Positions 1 to 9,077 of a stretch of 15,044 bases of DNA are shown piece by piece (positions within the stretch are counted from its first letter, which is position 1; every line of letters begins with the position of its first letter). The DNA comes from JBBQTQ01 sp038213135 (GTDB lineage Bacteria; Actinomycetota; Thermoleophilia; Gaiellales; Gaiellaceae), in assembly GCA_038213135.1 (NCBI GenBank), contig JBBQTQ010000071.1, positions 1 to 15,044 of the forward strand. The letters run 5' to 3'. A program made the position numbers and the translations under genes. The notes below the pieces were generated by a model. The model was not told the origin of the DNA. It saw nothing but the letters and a program-made list of their open reading frames with translations, and made no database searches.

Positions 1-850
1 GCACGCCCAGGGGGCCGAGCTTCTCTCCCGCTACCGCGTCATCGTCACCGGCTCCCATCCCGAGTACTGGACGGAGGCCATGCTGGACGCACTCGAGACC
101 TACCTCGACGGCGGCGGGCGCGTCATGTACCTCGGCGGCAACGGCTTCTGGTGGGTCACGTCCATCCACCCGGACAGCCCCCACGTGATCGAGATCCGGC
201 GTGGACTCGTCGGCTCGCGGCCCTGGACGTCCCGGCCCGGCGAGGTGCACCACGCCGGCACCGGCGAGTTCGGAGGCCAGTGGCGCTACCGCGGACGTCC
301 TCCCCAGCGCCTCGTCGGTGTCGGCTTCTCCGCCCAAGGCTCCGACGCCAGCCGGCCCTACCGCCGGCTGCCCGACAGCCGCGACCCCCGCGCGGCGTTC
401 ATCTTCGAGGGCATCGGAGAGGCCGAACTGATCGGCGACTCCGGACTCGTCATGGGTGCCGCCGGCGGGGCCGAGATCGACCGCGCCGACCGAAAGCTCG
501 GGACGCCGCCCCACGCGCTCGTCGTGGCTCGAGCCACCGACTACACCGACATGTACCAGGCGCAGCAAGATGACACGCTGATGCACGACGCAAAGACCGG
601 CGGCAGTGTCAGCCCATTCGTCCGGGCCGACATGGTGTTCTTCGAGACGCCCGCGGGTGGCGCGGTGTTCGCGCCTGGGTCGATCTCCTGGTGCGGGAGC
701 CTGTCGAGCAACGGATACGCGAACAGCGTCTCGCAGATCACCGGCAACGTGCTGCGCCGCTTCGCGTCGGCCGAGCCGTTCGCCATGCCCGAGACAGTTC
801 CGGATGACACGCCGGCCACACCGGAGCCCGCGGACGCATCTGGCCGCTAG
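1..850 (+). CDS. N,N-dimethylformamidase large-subunit-like protein, C-terminal part (5' end outside window)
   Basis: The frame is open from base 2 and gives 282 visible residues; the upstream part is outside the window. The ATG at 80 is internal, because the preceding codons already encode family-like sequence (VIVTGSHPEYWT). The glycine-rich stretch after it (LDGGGRVMYLGGNGFWWV) and the late segment FAPGSISWCGSL resemble the C-terminal domain of the N,N-dimethylformamidase beta subunit. That enzyme hydrolyses DMF to dimethylamine and formate. In the characterised enzyme the catalytic iron site is, as I recall, in the central part of the large subunit, so activity cannot be judged from this piece. 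Full-length large subunits are around 700-760 residues, so roughly the last third or more is seen. The tail after about residue 255 is low-complexity, rich in Pro, Ala, Asp and Glu. The gene converges on the ceramidase-like gene, and the two stops overlap. Many environmental homologues are unlikely to act on DMF itself, so the substrate is open. Confidence 0.75.
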   Translation, partial: HAQGAELLSRYRVIVTGSHPEYWTEAMLDALETYLDGGGRVMYLGGNGFWWVTSIHPDSPHVIEIRRGLVGSRPWTSRPGEVHHAGTGEFGGQWRYRGRPPQRLVGVGFSAQGSDASRPYRRLPDSRDPRAAFIFEGIGEAELIGDSGLVMGAAGGAEIDRADRKLGTPPHALVVARATDYTDMYQAQQDDTLMHDAKTGGSVSPFVRADMVFFETPAGGAVFAPGSISWCGSLSSNGYANSVSQITGNVLRRFASAEPFAMPETVPDDTPATPEPADASGR

Positions 851-2115
851 CTGCGAAGCAGCGCCGTTGCGGCTTCGCGCAGCACGTCCGCGCTTCCGAC
901 CGCGAGCGGCGTGCCCACCGTCTCGTACTGGCCGTGCACGTAGGCGTCGTCGGTCATGACATAGCGCACGTCGTCGTTCGCGTAGCCGGCCAGCAGCAGC
1001 GGCCCCTCGCCGGCAGCGACGCGCAGCTCGAGCCCGATCTCGGTGAAGACCTCGCCGGGAAGGCCGAGCAGGCGCAGCGGCCCGAGTGTGACGAGCTGGA
1101 CCTCGCTCGGGAGCGCGTCCCCTGAAAGCGATGCGCGATAGTCGTCGGCGAAGGCCATGAAGTCGAGGTACTGCGTGAGCTCGGCACCCTGCTTGAGCGG
1201 CAGGCGCACCTCGGCCAGGCGGCCGGCTGGCGGCGCGGGCGCCAGAGGAACCGCCCGCTCCCAGGCGATCGCCGCGGCCGCCGCCACCGAGCGCCCGATG
1301 CGCGCTGCGTCCGCGAACCCGCCCCAGTAGACCGGGTAGTTCTCGGCGGTCTGCGGCATGTAGATGTTGAGCCGCTCCTCGAACGGGAACCGGCGCGGAT
1401 TGAGGTTGCCGGCCGCGCCGTTCACGAAGACCGTGGTCGAGCCCGAGTAGAGCGCCGCCAGCGCCCCACGCATGGCGCCCACCCAGTCGGCGGTAAAGAG
1501 AAGGTTCGCGTAGTCGAGCGTGACGGGATGGCAGGCGAAGCCGACCACCTGGCCGAGGGTGTCGCCGTGTCGCGCCGATGTCGCCCGCAGGACCGCGACG
1601 GTGGGGTCGATCGGCCCGCGGGCCTCGTCGCGGCGGTTGACCGACACATGCTCGAGGCTGGCCTCGCCCCAGGCGAGCTCCGCCGGCTCGAGGCGCTGCA
1701 GGGCACGCTCGGCGGCGGCGACAGTTCGCTCGACGGTCGCGTCCACGGGGGCTGCCGACGGGTCGCCCTCCCACCAGGCGAACAGGTCCGGGCCGCCATG
1801 CGTGTGGGATGCCGCGATCAGCACGCGCTCGCGCGGGACGTCGAGTGCGTCGCGCACGGCCTCCGTGAATGCGCTCGTGACCGCCAGCGTGTCCAGCCCG
1901 AGTAGCACCAGGCGCACTCCGTCGACCTCGAAGGCCGCGGCCGTCGCGAGGAGGGGGTCGTGCACACCCTCGCTCACCTGGCGGCGCCGGCCGACGTAGC
2001 CCCGCATCGCGTCAGGCGTCCAGTCGAGATCGAGACGCACGTCGGGATAGCCGGACATCGCCGAACCGATGGACGGCGTAATCTCGGTCGCCGCAAACCC
2101 GGCGCGCACGTCCAT
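847..2115 (-). CDS. Neutral/alkaline non-lysosomal ceramidase N-terminal-domain-like amidohydrolase
   Basis: This 422-residue protein has the sequence landmarks of the neutral ceramidase N-terminal domain. GFAATEITPSIG (6-17) matches the opening 'G..DITP' strand. VHDPLLATAAAFE (51-63) follows, then the metal-site segment ASHTHGGPD (102-110), FACHPVTL (193-200), FTADWVGAM (207-215) and NGAAGNLNP (232-240). In characterised members these His-containing segments bind zinc and the enzyme cleaves the ceramide amide bond. Unlike secreted ceramidases of roughly 650-700 residues, this protein has no signal peptide and no C-terminal immunoglobulin-like domain. It is therefore probably cytoplasmic and may act on another amide. 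The ATG at 2115 overlaps the upstream stop as TGATG, and no Shine-Dalgarno is visible, which suggests translational coupling to the MBL-fold gene. It is the last gene of unit B. The family assignment is fairly sure; ceramide as substrate is doubtful. Confidence 0.8.
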   Translation of the reverse strand: MDVRAGFAATEITPSIGSAMSGYPDVRLDLDWTPDAMRGYVGRRRQVSEGVHDPLLATAAAFEVDGVRLVLLGLDTLAVTSAFTEAVRDALDVPRERVLIAASHTHGGPDLFAWWEGDPSAAPVDATVERTVAAAERALQRLEPAELAWGEASLEHVSVNRRDEARGPIDPTVAVLRATSARHGDTLGQVVGFACHPVTLDYANLLFTADWVGAMRGALAALYSGSTTVFVNGAAGNLNPRRFPFEERLNIYMPQTAENYPVYWGGFADAARIGRSVAAAAAIAWERAVPLAPAPPAGRLAEVRLPLKQGAELTQYLDFMAFADDYRASLSGDALPSEVQLVTLGPLRLLGLPGEVFTEIGLELRVAAGEGPLLLAGYANDDVRYVMTDDAYVHGQYETVGTPLAVGSADVLREAATALLRS

Positions 2116-2858
2116 CAGCGCAGGAGGTCGCGCGGCAGGCCGATGCGATTGAAGTCGCGCGCCGCCGCCTCGACATGCCGCTTGCCGTTGGTCATCGAGA
2201 TCAGGTGGTGGCCGGGCAGGAGCGCGTCGAACTCGAGGCCGGCGACACGATTCATCGAGGCCGCGTAGGCCTGGAGATTCGCGTCGGGTACGTTCTGCAG
2301 GATGATCGCACCGCCCCAGAACACCAGGTCCGAGGCGAACAGGTAGCTGCGTTCGCGTCCCGCGAGGCGCAGCACGTAGTGGCCGTCACAGTGGCCTGGC
2401 GTGGAGATCGCCTCGAGCTCGAGGCCGCCGGCCGGGATGCGCTCCTCGTCGCCGAACGCGTGCGCCACCTCGCTCGGCTCCCACACATAGTCCGGCGGGT
2501 AGAAGCCGAACGATTGCGCCCAGGTCAGGCCGATGCGGTCGGCGTCGGCCGTCCGGATGGCGTCCGCTGCCTCGGCCGGCGCCCAGACCTCCGCCCCCGT
2601 GGCGCGGGCCATCGCCGCACAGCCGCCGGCGTGGTCCGCGTGGTAGTGGGTCACGATGATCCTGCTCACGCGCGTCGGGTCGAGCCCGTCGCCTTGCATG
2701 TTGGCCAGGATCTCGTCGGTTCCCGGGCCGAAGCCGGCGTCGATCAGCACGAGCTCGTCGCCGCCGTCGACCACGTAGGTGTGACAGTCGAGGCGGTGGC
2801 TCAGGTTGAAGCCGTAGTCCCCGCCGCCGACCAGGTAGACCTCATCGCTCAGTTGCAT
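2115..2858 (-). CDS. MBL-fold metallo-hydrolase
   Basis: This is a 247-residue metallo-beta-lactamase-fold hydrolase. The metal-binding motif HYHADHAGG is at 71-79 (H71, H73, D75, H76). Further ligands expected in the fold are H156 in STPGHCDGH, D177 in LFASDLVF and a His in LLPGHH (217-218). LIDAGFG (39-45) is the usual strand before the first active-site loop. A complete dinuclear zinc site is therefore plausible. There is no signal peptide. The fold covers lactonases, thioesterases, glyoxalases and other hydrolases, so the reaction cannot be named. Between a dehydrogenase and a ceramidase-like amidase, a lactone or ester intermediate is one possibility. The ATG at 2858 has a GGAG seven bases upstream and lies just after the SDR stop. 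Its own stop shares one base with the next start. Confidence 0.85.
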   Translation of the reverse strand: MQLSDEVYLVGGGDYGFNLSHRLDCHTYVVDGGDELVLIDAGFGPGTDEILANMQGDGLDPTRVSRIIVTHYHADHAGGCAAMARATGAEVWAPAEAADAIRTADADRIGLTWAQSFGFYPPDYVWEPSEVAHAFGDEERIPAGGLELEAISTPGHCDGHYVLRLAGRERSYLFASDLVFWGGAIILQNVPDANLQAYAASMNRVAGLEFDALLPGHHLISMTNGKRHVEAAARDFNRIGLPRDLLR

Positions 2859-2859
2859 C

Positions 2860-3654
2860 TCAGCTCTCCGGTACCGAGTAGGTGTGGGACGTCAGCCCTC
2901 CGTCGACGACCAGGTTGACGCCGGTGATGTAGGAGGCCTCGGCGGACGCCAGGAACGAGTGCGCCGCTGCGATGTCGACGTCGGCAGCCAGGCGACCCAG
3001 CGGCACCACGGGGAAGCCCTCGCGGCGCCACTTGTCCATCAGCTTCTCGCCGACGATGTCGGTCGACTGCTGCGTGTCGCCCGGACCCGGGCTGACCGCG
3101 TTCACGCGGATGCCGTATCCCACCAGCTCGAGAGCCGTCGTCTTGACCAGGTTGACGATGCCGGCCTTCGTCGCGTTGTAGTGGGCGAACAGCGGGCTGC
3201 CGCCCAGCGAGGAGATGGAGGCTGTGAACTGCAGGCAGCCGCCGGTGCCGCCCTCCCGCATCGCCCGGGCGGAGCGCTGGCCAATGACGAACGCCGCGTT
3301 CAGGTTGACGGCCATGATCCGGAGCCACGACTCGTCCTTCATCTCGATGAAGGGCTCCTCGGTCCAGGCCGCGGCGTTCGAGATCGCCACGTCGAGCCCG
3401 CCGGCGGCGGCGACCGCCTCGCTGACGGCCCGGTCGCAGCCCTCGATGGTGCCGAGGTCGGCCTCGACCGCAGTGGCCTTCGCCCCGCGCTCGCGGATCT
3501 CGGCCGTTACCCGCGCGAGCCGATCCTCGAGCCGGTCGACGATGGTGACGTGCGCGGCTCCCTCCTCTGCGAAGCGAAGCGCGGTGGCCCGGCCGAAGCC
3601 GCTTCCCCCGCCGGTGATCAGAACCCGCTTTCCCGCGTGCCTACTCGTGTCCAC
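2860..3654 (-). CDS. SDR-family NAD(P)-dependent oxidoreductase
   Basis: This 264-residue classical short-chain dehydrogenase/reductase has the Rossmann glycine motif TGGGSGFG (14-21). An Asp at the end of the second strand (D40 in TIVDR) usually favours NAD(H) over NADP(H). The NNAG position reads SNAAA (92-96), the active-site Ser region is TASISS (144-149), and the catalytic pair is Y159/K163 in YNATK. The C-terminal VDGG (250-253) and the length of about 260 residues are typical. It probably oxidises an alcohol or reduces a carbonyl on the pathway substrate; the substrate is not identifiable. The start is GTG at 3654, supported by AGAGAGG five bases upstream. The first 14 bases overlap the end of the solute-binding-protein gene, and the stop lies one base before the MBL-fold start codon. 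Confidence 0.9.
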   Translation of the reverse strand: MDTSRHAGKRVLITGGGSGFGRATALRFAEEGAAHVTIVDRLEDRLARVTAEIRERGAKATAVEADLGTIEGCDRAVSEAVAAAGGLDVAISNAAAWTEEPFIEMKDESWLRIMAVNLNAAFVIGQRSARAMREGGTGGCLQFTASISSLGGSPLFAHYNATKAGIVNLVKTTALELVGYGIRVNAVSPGPGDTQQSTDIVGEKLMDKWRREGFPVVPLGRLAADVDIAAAHSFLASAEASYITGVNLVVDGGLTSHTYSVPES

Positions 3655-5104
3655 TTTGGCCTCTCTTCGTGCGGTCGTAGAAGGGGTACAGGTTCGCTCC
3701 GTACGGCTCCCAGCCTTCGACCTCCGCCGCGTGCACGAAGACGTCGTCGGGCGTGACCAGCGGGATGTACGGGAGGCCCGCTGCGGCCGCGTGCTGGGCC
3801 CGGGACGAGGCCGCGTGCAGCTCGTCCTCCGTGCCGGCGTGAAGCCAGGCGCGGAACGCCTCGTCCAGCGCGGGCACGCTCGAGCGCTGCCAGTTCGGCT
3901 CGGGCGCCCCCCAGGTCGCCGAGAAGCCGATGATCGCGTCCGTCGGGTCCTGCCACAGCCACTTCGAGATGAAGCTCGGGGCGTCCGCCGCGACCGCGCC
4001 GTAGAAGGCGGCGAACGGCTCGGCGAAGTGCAGCTCGAGCTCGACGCCGACGGCGCGCAGGTCGCGTGCTACCGATGCGGCCACGCCGCGCAGGTACTCG
4101 TCGTCCTGGTTGACGCAGGCGACGCGTAGGCGCACGCCGTCCGCCCCCGGCGGCAGCCCTGCTGCGTCGAGCAGCGCGACGGCCTCGGCGGGGTCGTGGC
4201 GCACGAGCGACTCGACGCTCGGGTCGTGGTACTCGTCGCCCGGCCCGATCGGCCCGGCGGTGACGTGCGCGTAGCCGCCGTAGATGTCGCGCACGATCGC
4301 CGCGCGGTCGACCGCGAGCGAGAGCGCCTGTCGCACGCGCAGGTCGTCGAAATGCAGGTCCGTGCGCCGAAAGTCGAGACCCAGGTAGATGTTGGAGGCC
4401 TGTGGGTAACGGACGACGCGCACGCGCGGGTCGTGCTCGAGCTCATCGACGAACGAGTAGGGGGGGCCGTGGAGGCAGTGCACCTCGCCCGAGCGCAGCG
4501 CGGCCAGCCGGTCGGCTGCCGTCTCGAGGAACAGCCACTCGATGCGCGAGAGCGGCGGCGCCCCGTCGCGGTAGTCGTCGAAGCGTTCTGCCACCACGCG
4601 CTCCGGTGACCAGGAGGCGAGCCGGAAGGGCCCGGTCCCGTCGGCGCTCTCGTGGCCGTAGGCCTCGCCCTGCTGTGCGCGTGCGGCCTCGTTGTGGATG
4701 GCGGTGTGGGTCCCCCAGAGCAGCGCCGGCAGCCGGCTGTAGGGGTGGTGGAGCGTGAAGACCAGCGTCTCGGGGTCCGGCGCGACGACGCGGTCGACCG
4801 GATCCCAGTACCAGACCTGGCGCCCGCCGTCGCCGCCGTAGCGCAGCACCTCGAGCGCCGCGAGCAGCGCCGCCGCGTCGCACGGCGCGCCCGAGTGGAA
4901 GCGCACGCCCGGCCGGACACGGAGCCGCCACTCGAGCCCGTCGGCGCTGATCTCCCAGCCGGTCACGAGGCTCGGCCGCGCGCGCCAATCGCGGCCCTTG
5001 ACGAGCAGCGTGTCGTAGATCGCGACGCTGGGCGGGTCGATGTGGGCGCCGCCTGCGGGATCGACCCGCGAGAACCGGTAGTCGAACGCCTCGCGCAGGA
5101 TCAT
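3641..5104 (-). CDS. Family 5 (peptide/nickel-type) solute-binding protein lacking a signal peptide
   Basis: This 487-residue protein matches SBP_bac_5 throughout. LDPAGG-like VDPAGGAHIDP is near residue 14, followed by RVRPGVRFHSGAPC (62-75), DGTGPFRLASWSPE around 155 and LRVRQALSLAVDRAAIV around 265. It ends with PYGANLYPFYDRTK. It is a distant paralogue of the exported binding protein at 10057-11730. The N-terminus (MILREAFDYRFSRVD) begins where mature family 5 proteins begin. It has no hydrophobic segment, twin-arginine motif or lipobox. The frame offers no earlier start before a stop, because the ATG overlaps the DUF1330 stop as ATGA. The product should therefore stay in the cytoplasm unless it uses an unusual route. 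It may be a binding protein recruited as an intracellular ligand carrier or sensor, or its signal may have been lost. It overlaps the SDR gene by 14 bases and sits in unit B, away from the permease genes. Confidence 0.85.
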   Translation of the reverse strand: MILREAFDYRFSRVDPAGGAHIDPPSVAIYDTLLVKGRDWRARPSLVTGWEISADGLEWRLRVRPGVRFHSGAPCDAAALLAALEVLRYGGDGGRQVWYWDPVDRVVAPDPETLVFTLHHPYSRLPALLWGTHTAIHNEAARAQQGEAYGHESADGTGPFRLASWSPERVVAERFDDYRDGAPPLSRIEWLFLETAADRLAALRSGEVHCLHGPPYSFVDELEHDPRVRVVRYPQASNIYLGLDFRRTDLHFDDLRVRQALSLAVDRAAIVRDIYGGYAHVTAGPIGPGDEYHDPSVESLVRHDPAEAVALLDAAGLPPGADGVRLRVACVNQDDEYLRGVAASVARDLRAVGVELELHFAEPFAAFYGAVAADAPSFISKWLWQDPTDAIIGFSATWGAPEPNWQRSSVPALDEAFRAWLHAGTEDELHAASSRAQHAAAAGLPYIPLVTPDDVFVHAAEVEGWEPYGANLYPFYDRTKRGQSGHE

Positions 5105-5448
5105 CGGAACCCGTACAGCAGGCCGTCCTCGAGCGCCTCGTGTCGCAGCTCGGTGGTCGCCTCGAAGCGAGGGTCGCGCACCAGGCGCGCCAGGGCCTGC
5201 GCGTCCGGGTAGCGGACGACCGCCGCGAGGTCCCAGCGCTCCTCACCGATCAGCATGCCTGCGGCGGAGCCGGCGAAGATCGGCTCGGCGCCGACAGCGG
5301 CGAGGAGCGGGGCGACGGCAGCCCCGTAGCGCTCGTAGGCGGCCTCGCCACCGGGCCGCAGGCGGACCAGGTTCACGAGCACCAGCGGCCCGCCGCCATC
5401 CTCGGCGAGGAACCGTTCGAGCGCGTCGGGAGTGATGTCCAGGCCCAT
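5101..5448 (-). CDS. DUF1330 family protein (dimeric alpha/beta-barrel fold)
   Basis: This 115-residue protein is of DUF1330 type. The strand LVLVNLVRLRPGG (22-34) is followed by EAAYERYG, then by AAGMLIGEERWD (62-73), VVRYPDAQAL (77-86) and DPRFEATTELRHEALED (92-108). This order and spacing are typical of the family, which adopts the ferredoxin-like dimeric barrel shared with EthD and monooxygenase-like proteins. No biochemical role is established for most members; they occur often in catabolic operons. It is the first gene of unit B. The ATG at 5448 has GGAAGG about ten bases upstream and follows a candidate promoter with an operator-like palindrome. Its stop overlaps the solute-binding-protein start as ATGA, which implies coupled translation. 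Confidence 0.75.
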   Translation of the reverse strand: MGLDITPDALERFLAEDGGGPLVLVNLVRLRPGGEAAYERYGAAVAPLLAAVGAEPIFAGSAAGMLIGEERWDLAAVVRYPDAQALARLVRDPRFEATTELRHEALEDGLLYGFR

Positions 5449-5474
5449 CTCGTCATCGCCTTCCAGGTCTCGGC

Positions 5475-5503
5475 ATCAAATCAGAAAATCGATTGCTTAG
5501 CAA
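5475..5503 (-). promoter_or_regulatory. Candidate sigma70 promoter of unit B (DUF1330 to ceramidase-like gene)
   Basis: On the minus strand TTGCTA (5498-5503) is separated by exactly 17 bases from TTTGAT (5475-5480). Each hexamer matches four of six consensus positions. The start site would be near 5468, giving a leader of about 20 bases that includes the GGAAGG ribosome site for the ATG at 5448. It lies in the only gap (5449-5515) between the hydrolase-like gene and the DUF1330 gene, so unit B can be transcribed separately from unit A. Read-through from unit A is also possible, since no terminator is visible. Confidence 0.45.
5484..5497. promoter_or_regulatory. Candidate LacI-family operator within the unit B promoter
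   Basis: The perfect 8-base palindrome AATCGATT (5487-5494), centred on CG, sits wholly inside the 17-base spacer between the candidate -35 and -10. It fits the AANCGNTT core typical of LacI/GalR operators. Aligned on the CG step, nine of 14 positions are identical to the element at 11764-11777 upstream of the transporter operon. A repressor bound here would block polymerase directly. The most obvious protein to bind it is the LacI-type regulator at 11836-12852. The site is AT-rich in a very GC-rich window, which supports function but also fits any promoter. Confidence 0.45.
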
Positions 5504-6131
5504 GCTGCCGGCCGTTCAGGCGGGGGGGGCCGGGCGTGCTCCGACAAGGCGCTGCTCGGACAGGAAGCTCAGGATCTGGTCGCTCATGACGGCCGACTCG
5601 GGACCGCGCAGGAGCCGGTCGCCGGCCTGCTCGCTCGGCACGCAGACACCGAGCGTCCAGCCGATCGACGCGCTGCGCAGCTGCTCGGCGTCCGCAGTGT
5701 GCGGCGCGCGCTGGCCGTACAGCACGAGCGTGGCGATTCCCTCGCCGCGCAGTGTCGCGAGATCCGCGTTCGCGGCCCGTGGGGAGACGAGCACGAGTGC
5801 GTCGGGACGCAGGGCCGGGTCGATCGCGCCCTGCTCGATCGCCTCGAGCACGAGCACACCGGTCACGCCGGCGGCCACCAGCGCGACGTGGGTGGCGCCC
5901 CCCGCGGCGGCCCGACCGAGCGCGGCGGCGGCGTCGAGCGTGGCCGAGCCGCGCCCCCACTCGCCGTCCGACCCGCCGTGGCCGCGCAGGTCGAGCGCCA
6001 CGATCGACCAGCCGCGCGCCGCGAGCACGGCCCGCACCGCCTGCCAGCAGTCGAGGTCGTCGCCCTCGTCGTGCAGGAGGACGACCCACGCCGCCTCCTG
6101 CCGCAGCTCCTCGCCGCGCAGGAGGACGCCG

Positions 6132-7143
<1,012 letters not shown>

Positions 7144-7151
<8 letters not shown>

Positions 7152-8166
7152 GGTGCCCGAGCGGGTTGTAGCAGCGGAGCTCGCGGCCGTCCGCGTCGCG
7201 GACCAGCTCGGGGTGCTCGCCCTCGCACACCTCGATCCGGTTCGGGCAGCGCGGTGCGAAGCGGCAGGCACGTGCGAAGTGGCCGAGGCGGGGCACACTG
7301 CCGGCGATCACCGGCAGGCGGCTGCGCGGCGTCGAGAGGTCGGGCAGGCTGCGCATCAGCCCCTGCGTGTAGGGGTGGCGCGGGGCCTCGAAGATCGTGC
7401 GCACCGGGCCACTCTCGACGATCTCGCCGGCGTACATGACCGCGACCCGGTCGGCGATCTCGTTGACCACCCCGAGGTTGTGGGTGATCAGGAGGACGCT
7501 CATCCCGAGCTCCGCACGCAGGCTCGCGAGCAGGTCGAGGATCTGGGCCTCGATCGTCACATCGAGAGCCGTTGTCGGCTCGTCGGCGATCAGGAGCTTG
7601 GGCTCGAGCAGGAGCGCCATGGCGATCATCACGCGCTGCCGCATGCCGCCCGAGAACTGGTTCGGGTAGTCGTTGATGCGACGGGCCGGGCTCGGGATGC
7701 CCACCCGTCCGAGCGCGTCGATCGCCCGCGTGCGCGCCTCGGCCTGGCGGATGCGGCGGTGTGCCTTGAGCGTCTCCACGAGCTGGAAGCCGATCGTGAA
7801 GGATGGATCGAGGCTCGTCATCGGCTCCTGGAACACCATCGCCACGTCGTCGCCGCGCACCCGCCGCATCGCCGGCTCGCGCAGGGCCAGCAGGTCGACG
7901 CCGTCGAGCACGATCCGGCCTCCGGCAACCCGCGCGGCGGGCGGCAACAGTCGCATGCCCGCGAGCGCCGTCAGCGTCTTGCCGCAGCCGCTCTCGCCCA
8001 CGACACAGACGATCTCGCCGCGGCCGACGACGAGGGCGACGCGGTCGACGGCGGGCGTCCAGCCGCGGCGCCGCTGGATCTCGACGCGCAGATCCTCGAC
8101 GATGAGACTCGGGTGGGCATCGGGCCCGAGCTGCGGTTCTCGTGTGGGAGCCGGCACGGGAGCCAT
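7144..8166 (-). CDS. Opp/Dpp-type ABC transporter ATP-binding protein (OppD-like)
   Basis: This 340-residue ATPase is the partner of the OppF-like protein. It has Walker A GESGCGKT (57-64), Q-loop in VFQEPMTSLDP (111-121), signature FSGGMRQR (171-178), Walker B LLIADEP (191-197) and switch His229 in ITHN. The sequence VFQEPMTSLDPSFTIGFQ and a signature with Met instead of Gln are typical of the OppD/DppD side of the heterodimer. The C-terminal domain has HPYTQGLM and a cysteine set (C301, C307, C314, with C332 further on) matching the proposed iron-sulfur-binding motif. The first 18 or so residues, rich in Pro and Ala, are outside the domain. The ATG at 8166 overlaps the permease stop by one base as TGATG, with no visible ribosome site, so translation is probably coupled. 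Confidence 0.95.
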
Positions 8167-9077
8167 CAGAAGCGGCGAAGCCTGGGGTCGAAGATGTCGC
8201 GCAGCCCGTCGCCGAGCGAGTTCAAGGCCAGCACGATCAGCGCGATCATCACACCCGGCACGGTTGCAGGCCAGATGCTGACCGAGAAGTAGTTGCGCCC
8301 GTCGGCGATCATCTGGCCGAGGCTCGGCGTCGGCGGCTGGGCTCCGAGGCCGATGAAGGAGAAGCCTGCCTCGGTGATCACCGCGATGGCCACGTAGTAG
8401 GAGGCCATCACGAGCACGGTGCCCATCACGTTCGGCACCAGGTGGCGCAGGATGATCTTCGGAGCCGGCGTGCCGAGCGCGCGGGCGGCCTCGATGAACT
8501 CGCGCTCTCGCAGCGAGCGCACCTGGGCGCGCACGATCCGCGCGAAGCCGGCCCAGACCACCGTCCCGATGGCGAGCACCACGGCGGTGATCCCTGGCTC
8601 CAGCATGCCCGCGTAGATCACCGCCACCAGCAGCAGCGGAAAGCCCCAGGTCAGATCGATCAGGCCGGAGACGAGGCGGTCGATGATGCCACCGAAGTAG
8701 CCTGCGATGCAGCCCAGCGTGAGGCCCAGCACCAGCGTGGCCGACGTCGCTGCTACGCCGACGAGCAGTGAGATGCCGGTGCCGGCGACGGTGCGCCAGA
8801 GCAGGTCGCGCCCGTACTGGTCTGTCCCGAGCAGGTGTCCCGCGTGCCCGGGATGGGCGAGCGTCGCCGAGAAGTCCTGATCCAGGTACAGGTGCTGGAG
8901 CCCGGGCGTCGCCAGGATCACCGCGCCGAGCACTCCCACTCCGAGAAACGCGATCGTGAGCAGCCCGCCGAGGAACGCGACCCGGTTCGCGAGGAGCAGC
9001 GCGAAGGCATCGCGCAGCGGCCGCTCGTCGCTCTCGGCGCCCACGTCGACGAAGGCCGTCGGCTCCGGAATCGCCAT
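8166..9077 (-). CDS. ABC transporter permease, OppC/DppC-like
   Basis: This 303-residue inner-membrane permease has an N-terminal membrane segment at about 34-57. HLLGTDQYGRDLLWR (81-95) is diagnostic of OppC/DppC. Further membrane spans follow, then the EAA coupling loop EREFIEAARALGTP (191-204) that contacts the ATPases, the segment GLGAQPPTPSLGQM (243-256) and the C-terminal LGDGLRDIFDPRLR. Six membrane segments are expected. The frame could start 23 residues earlier (9146), but that extension is Pro/Arg/Gly-rich and lies in the upstream gene. The ATG at 9077 shares one base with the OppB-like stop (TGATG), has GGGGAG nearby and gives a family-typical N-terminus. The protein pairs with the permease at 9077-10006. 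Confidence 0.95.
   Translation of the reverse strand: MAIPEPTAFVDVGAESDERPLRDAFALLLANRVAFLGGLLTIAFLGVGVLGAVILATPGLQHLYLDQDFSATLAHPGHAGHLLGTDQYGRDLLWRTVAGTGISLLVGVAATSATLVLGLTLGCIAGYFGGIIDRLVSGLIDLTWGFPLLLVAVIYAGMLEPGITAVVLAIGTVVWAGFARIVRAQVRSLREREFIEAARALGTPAPKIILRHLVPNVMGTVLVMASYYVAIAVITEAGFSFIGLGAQPPTPSLGQMIADGRNYFSVSIWPATVPGVMIALIVLALNSLGDGLRDIFDPRLRRF

Noticed and set aside
7152..7298. N-terminal extension of 49 residues on the OppF-like ATPase
   Set aside because: It lies wholly within the OppD-like gene, is Ser/Arg/Ala-rich, and conserved ATPase sequence begins at the ATG at 7151.
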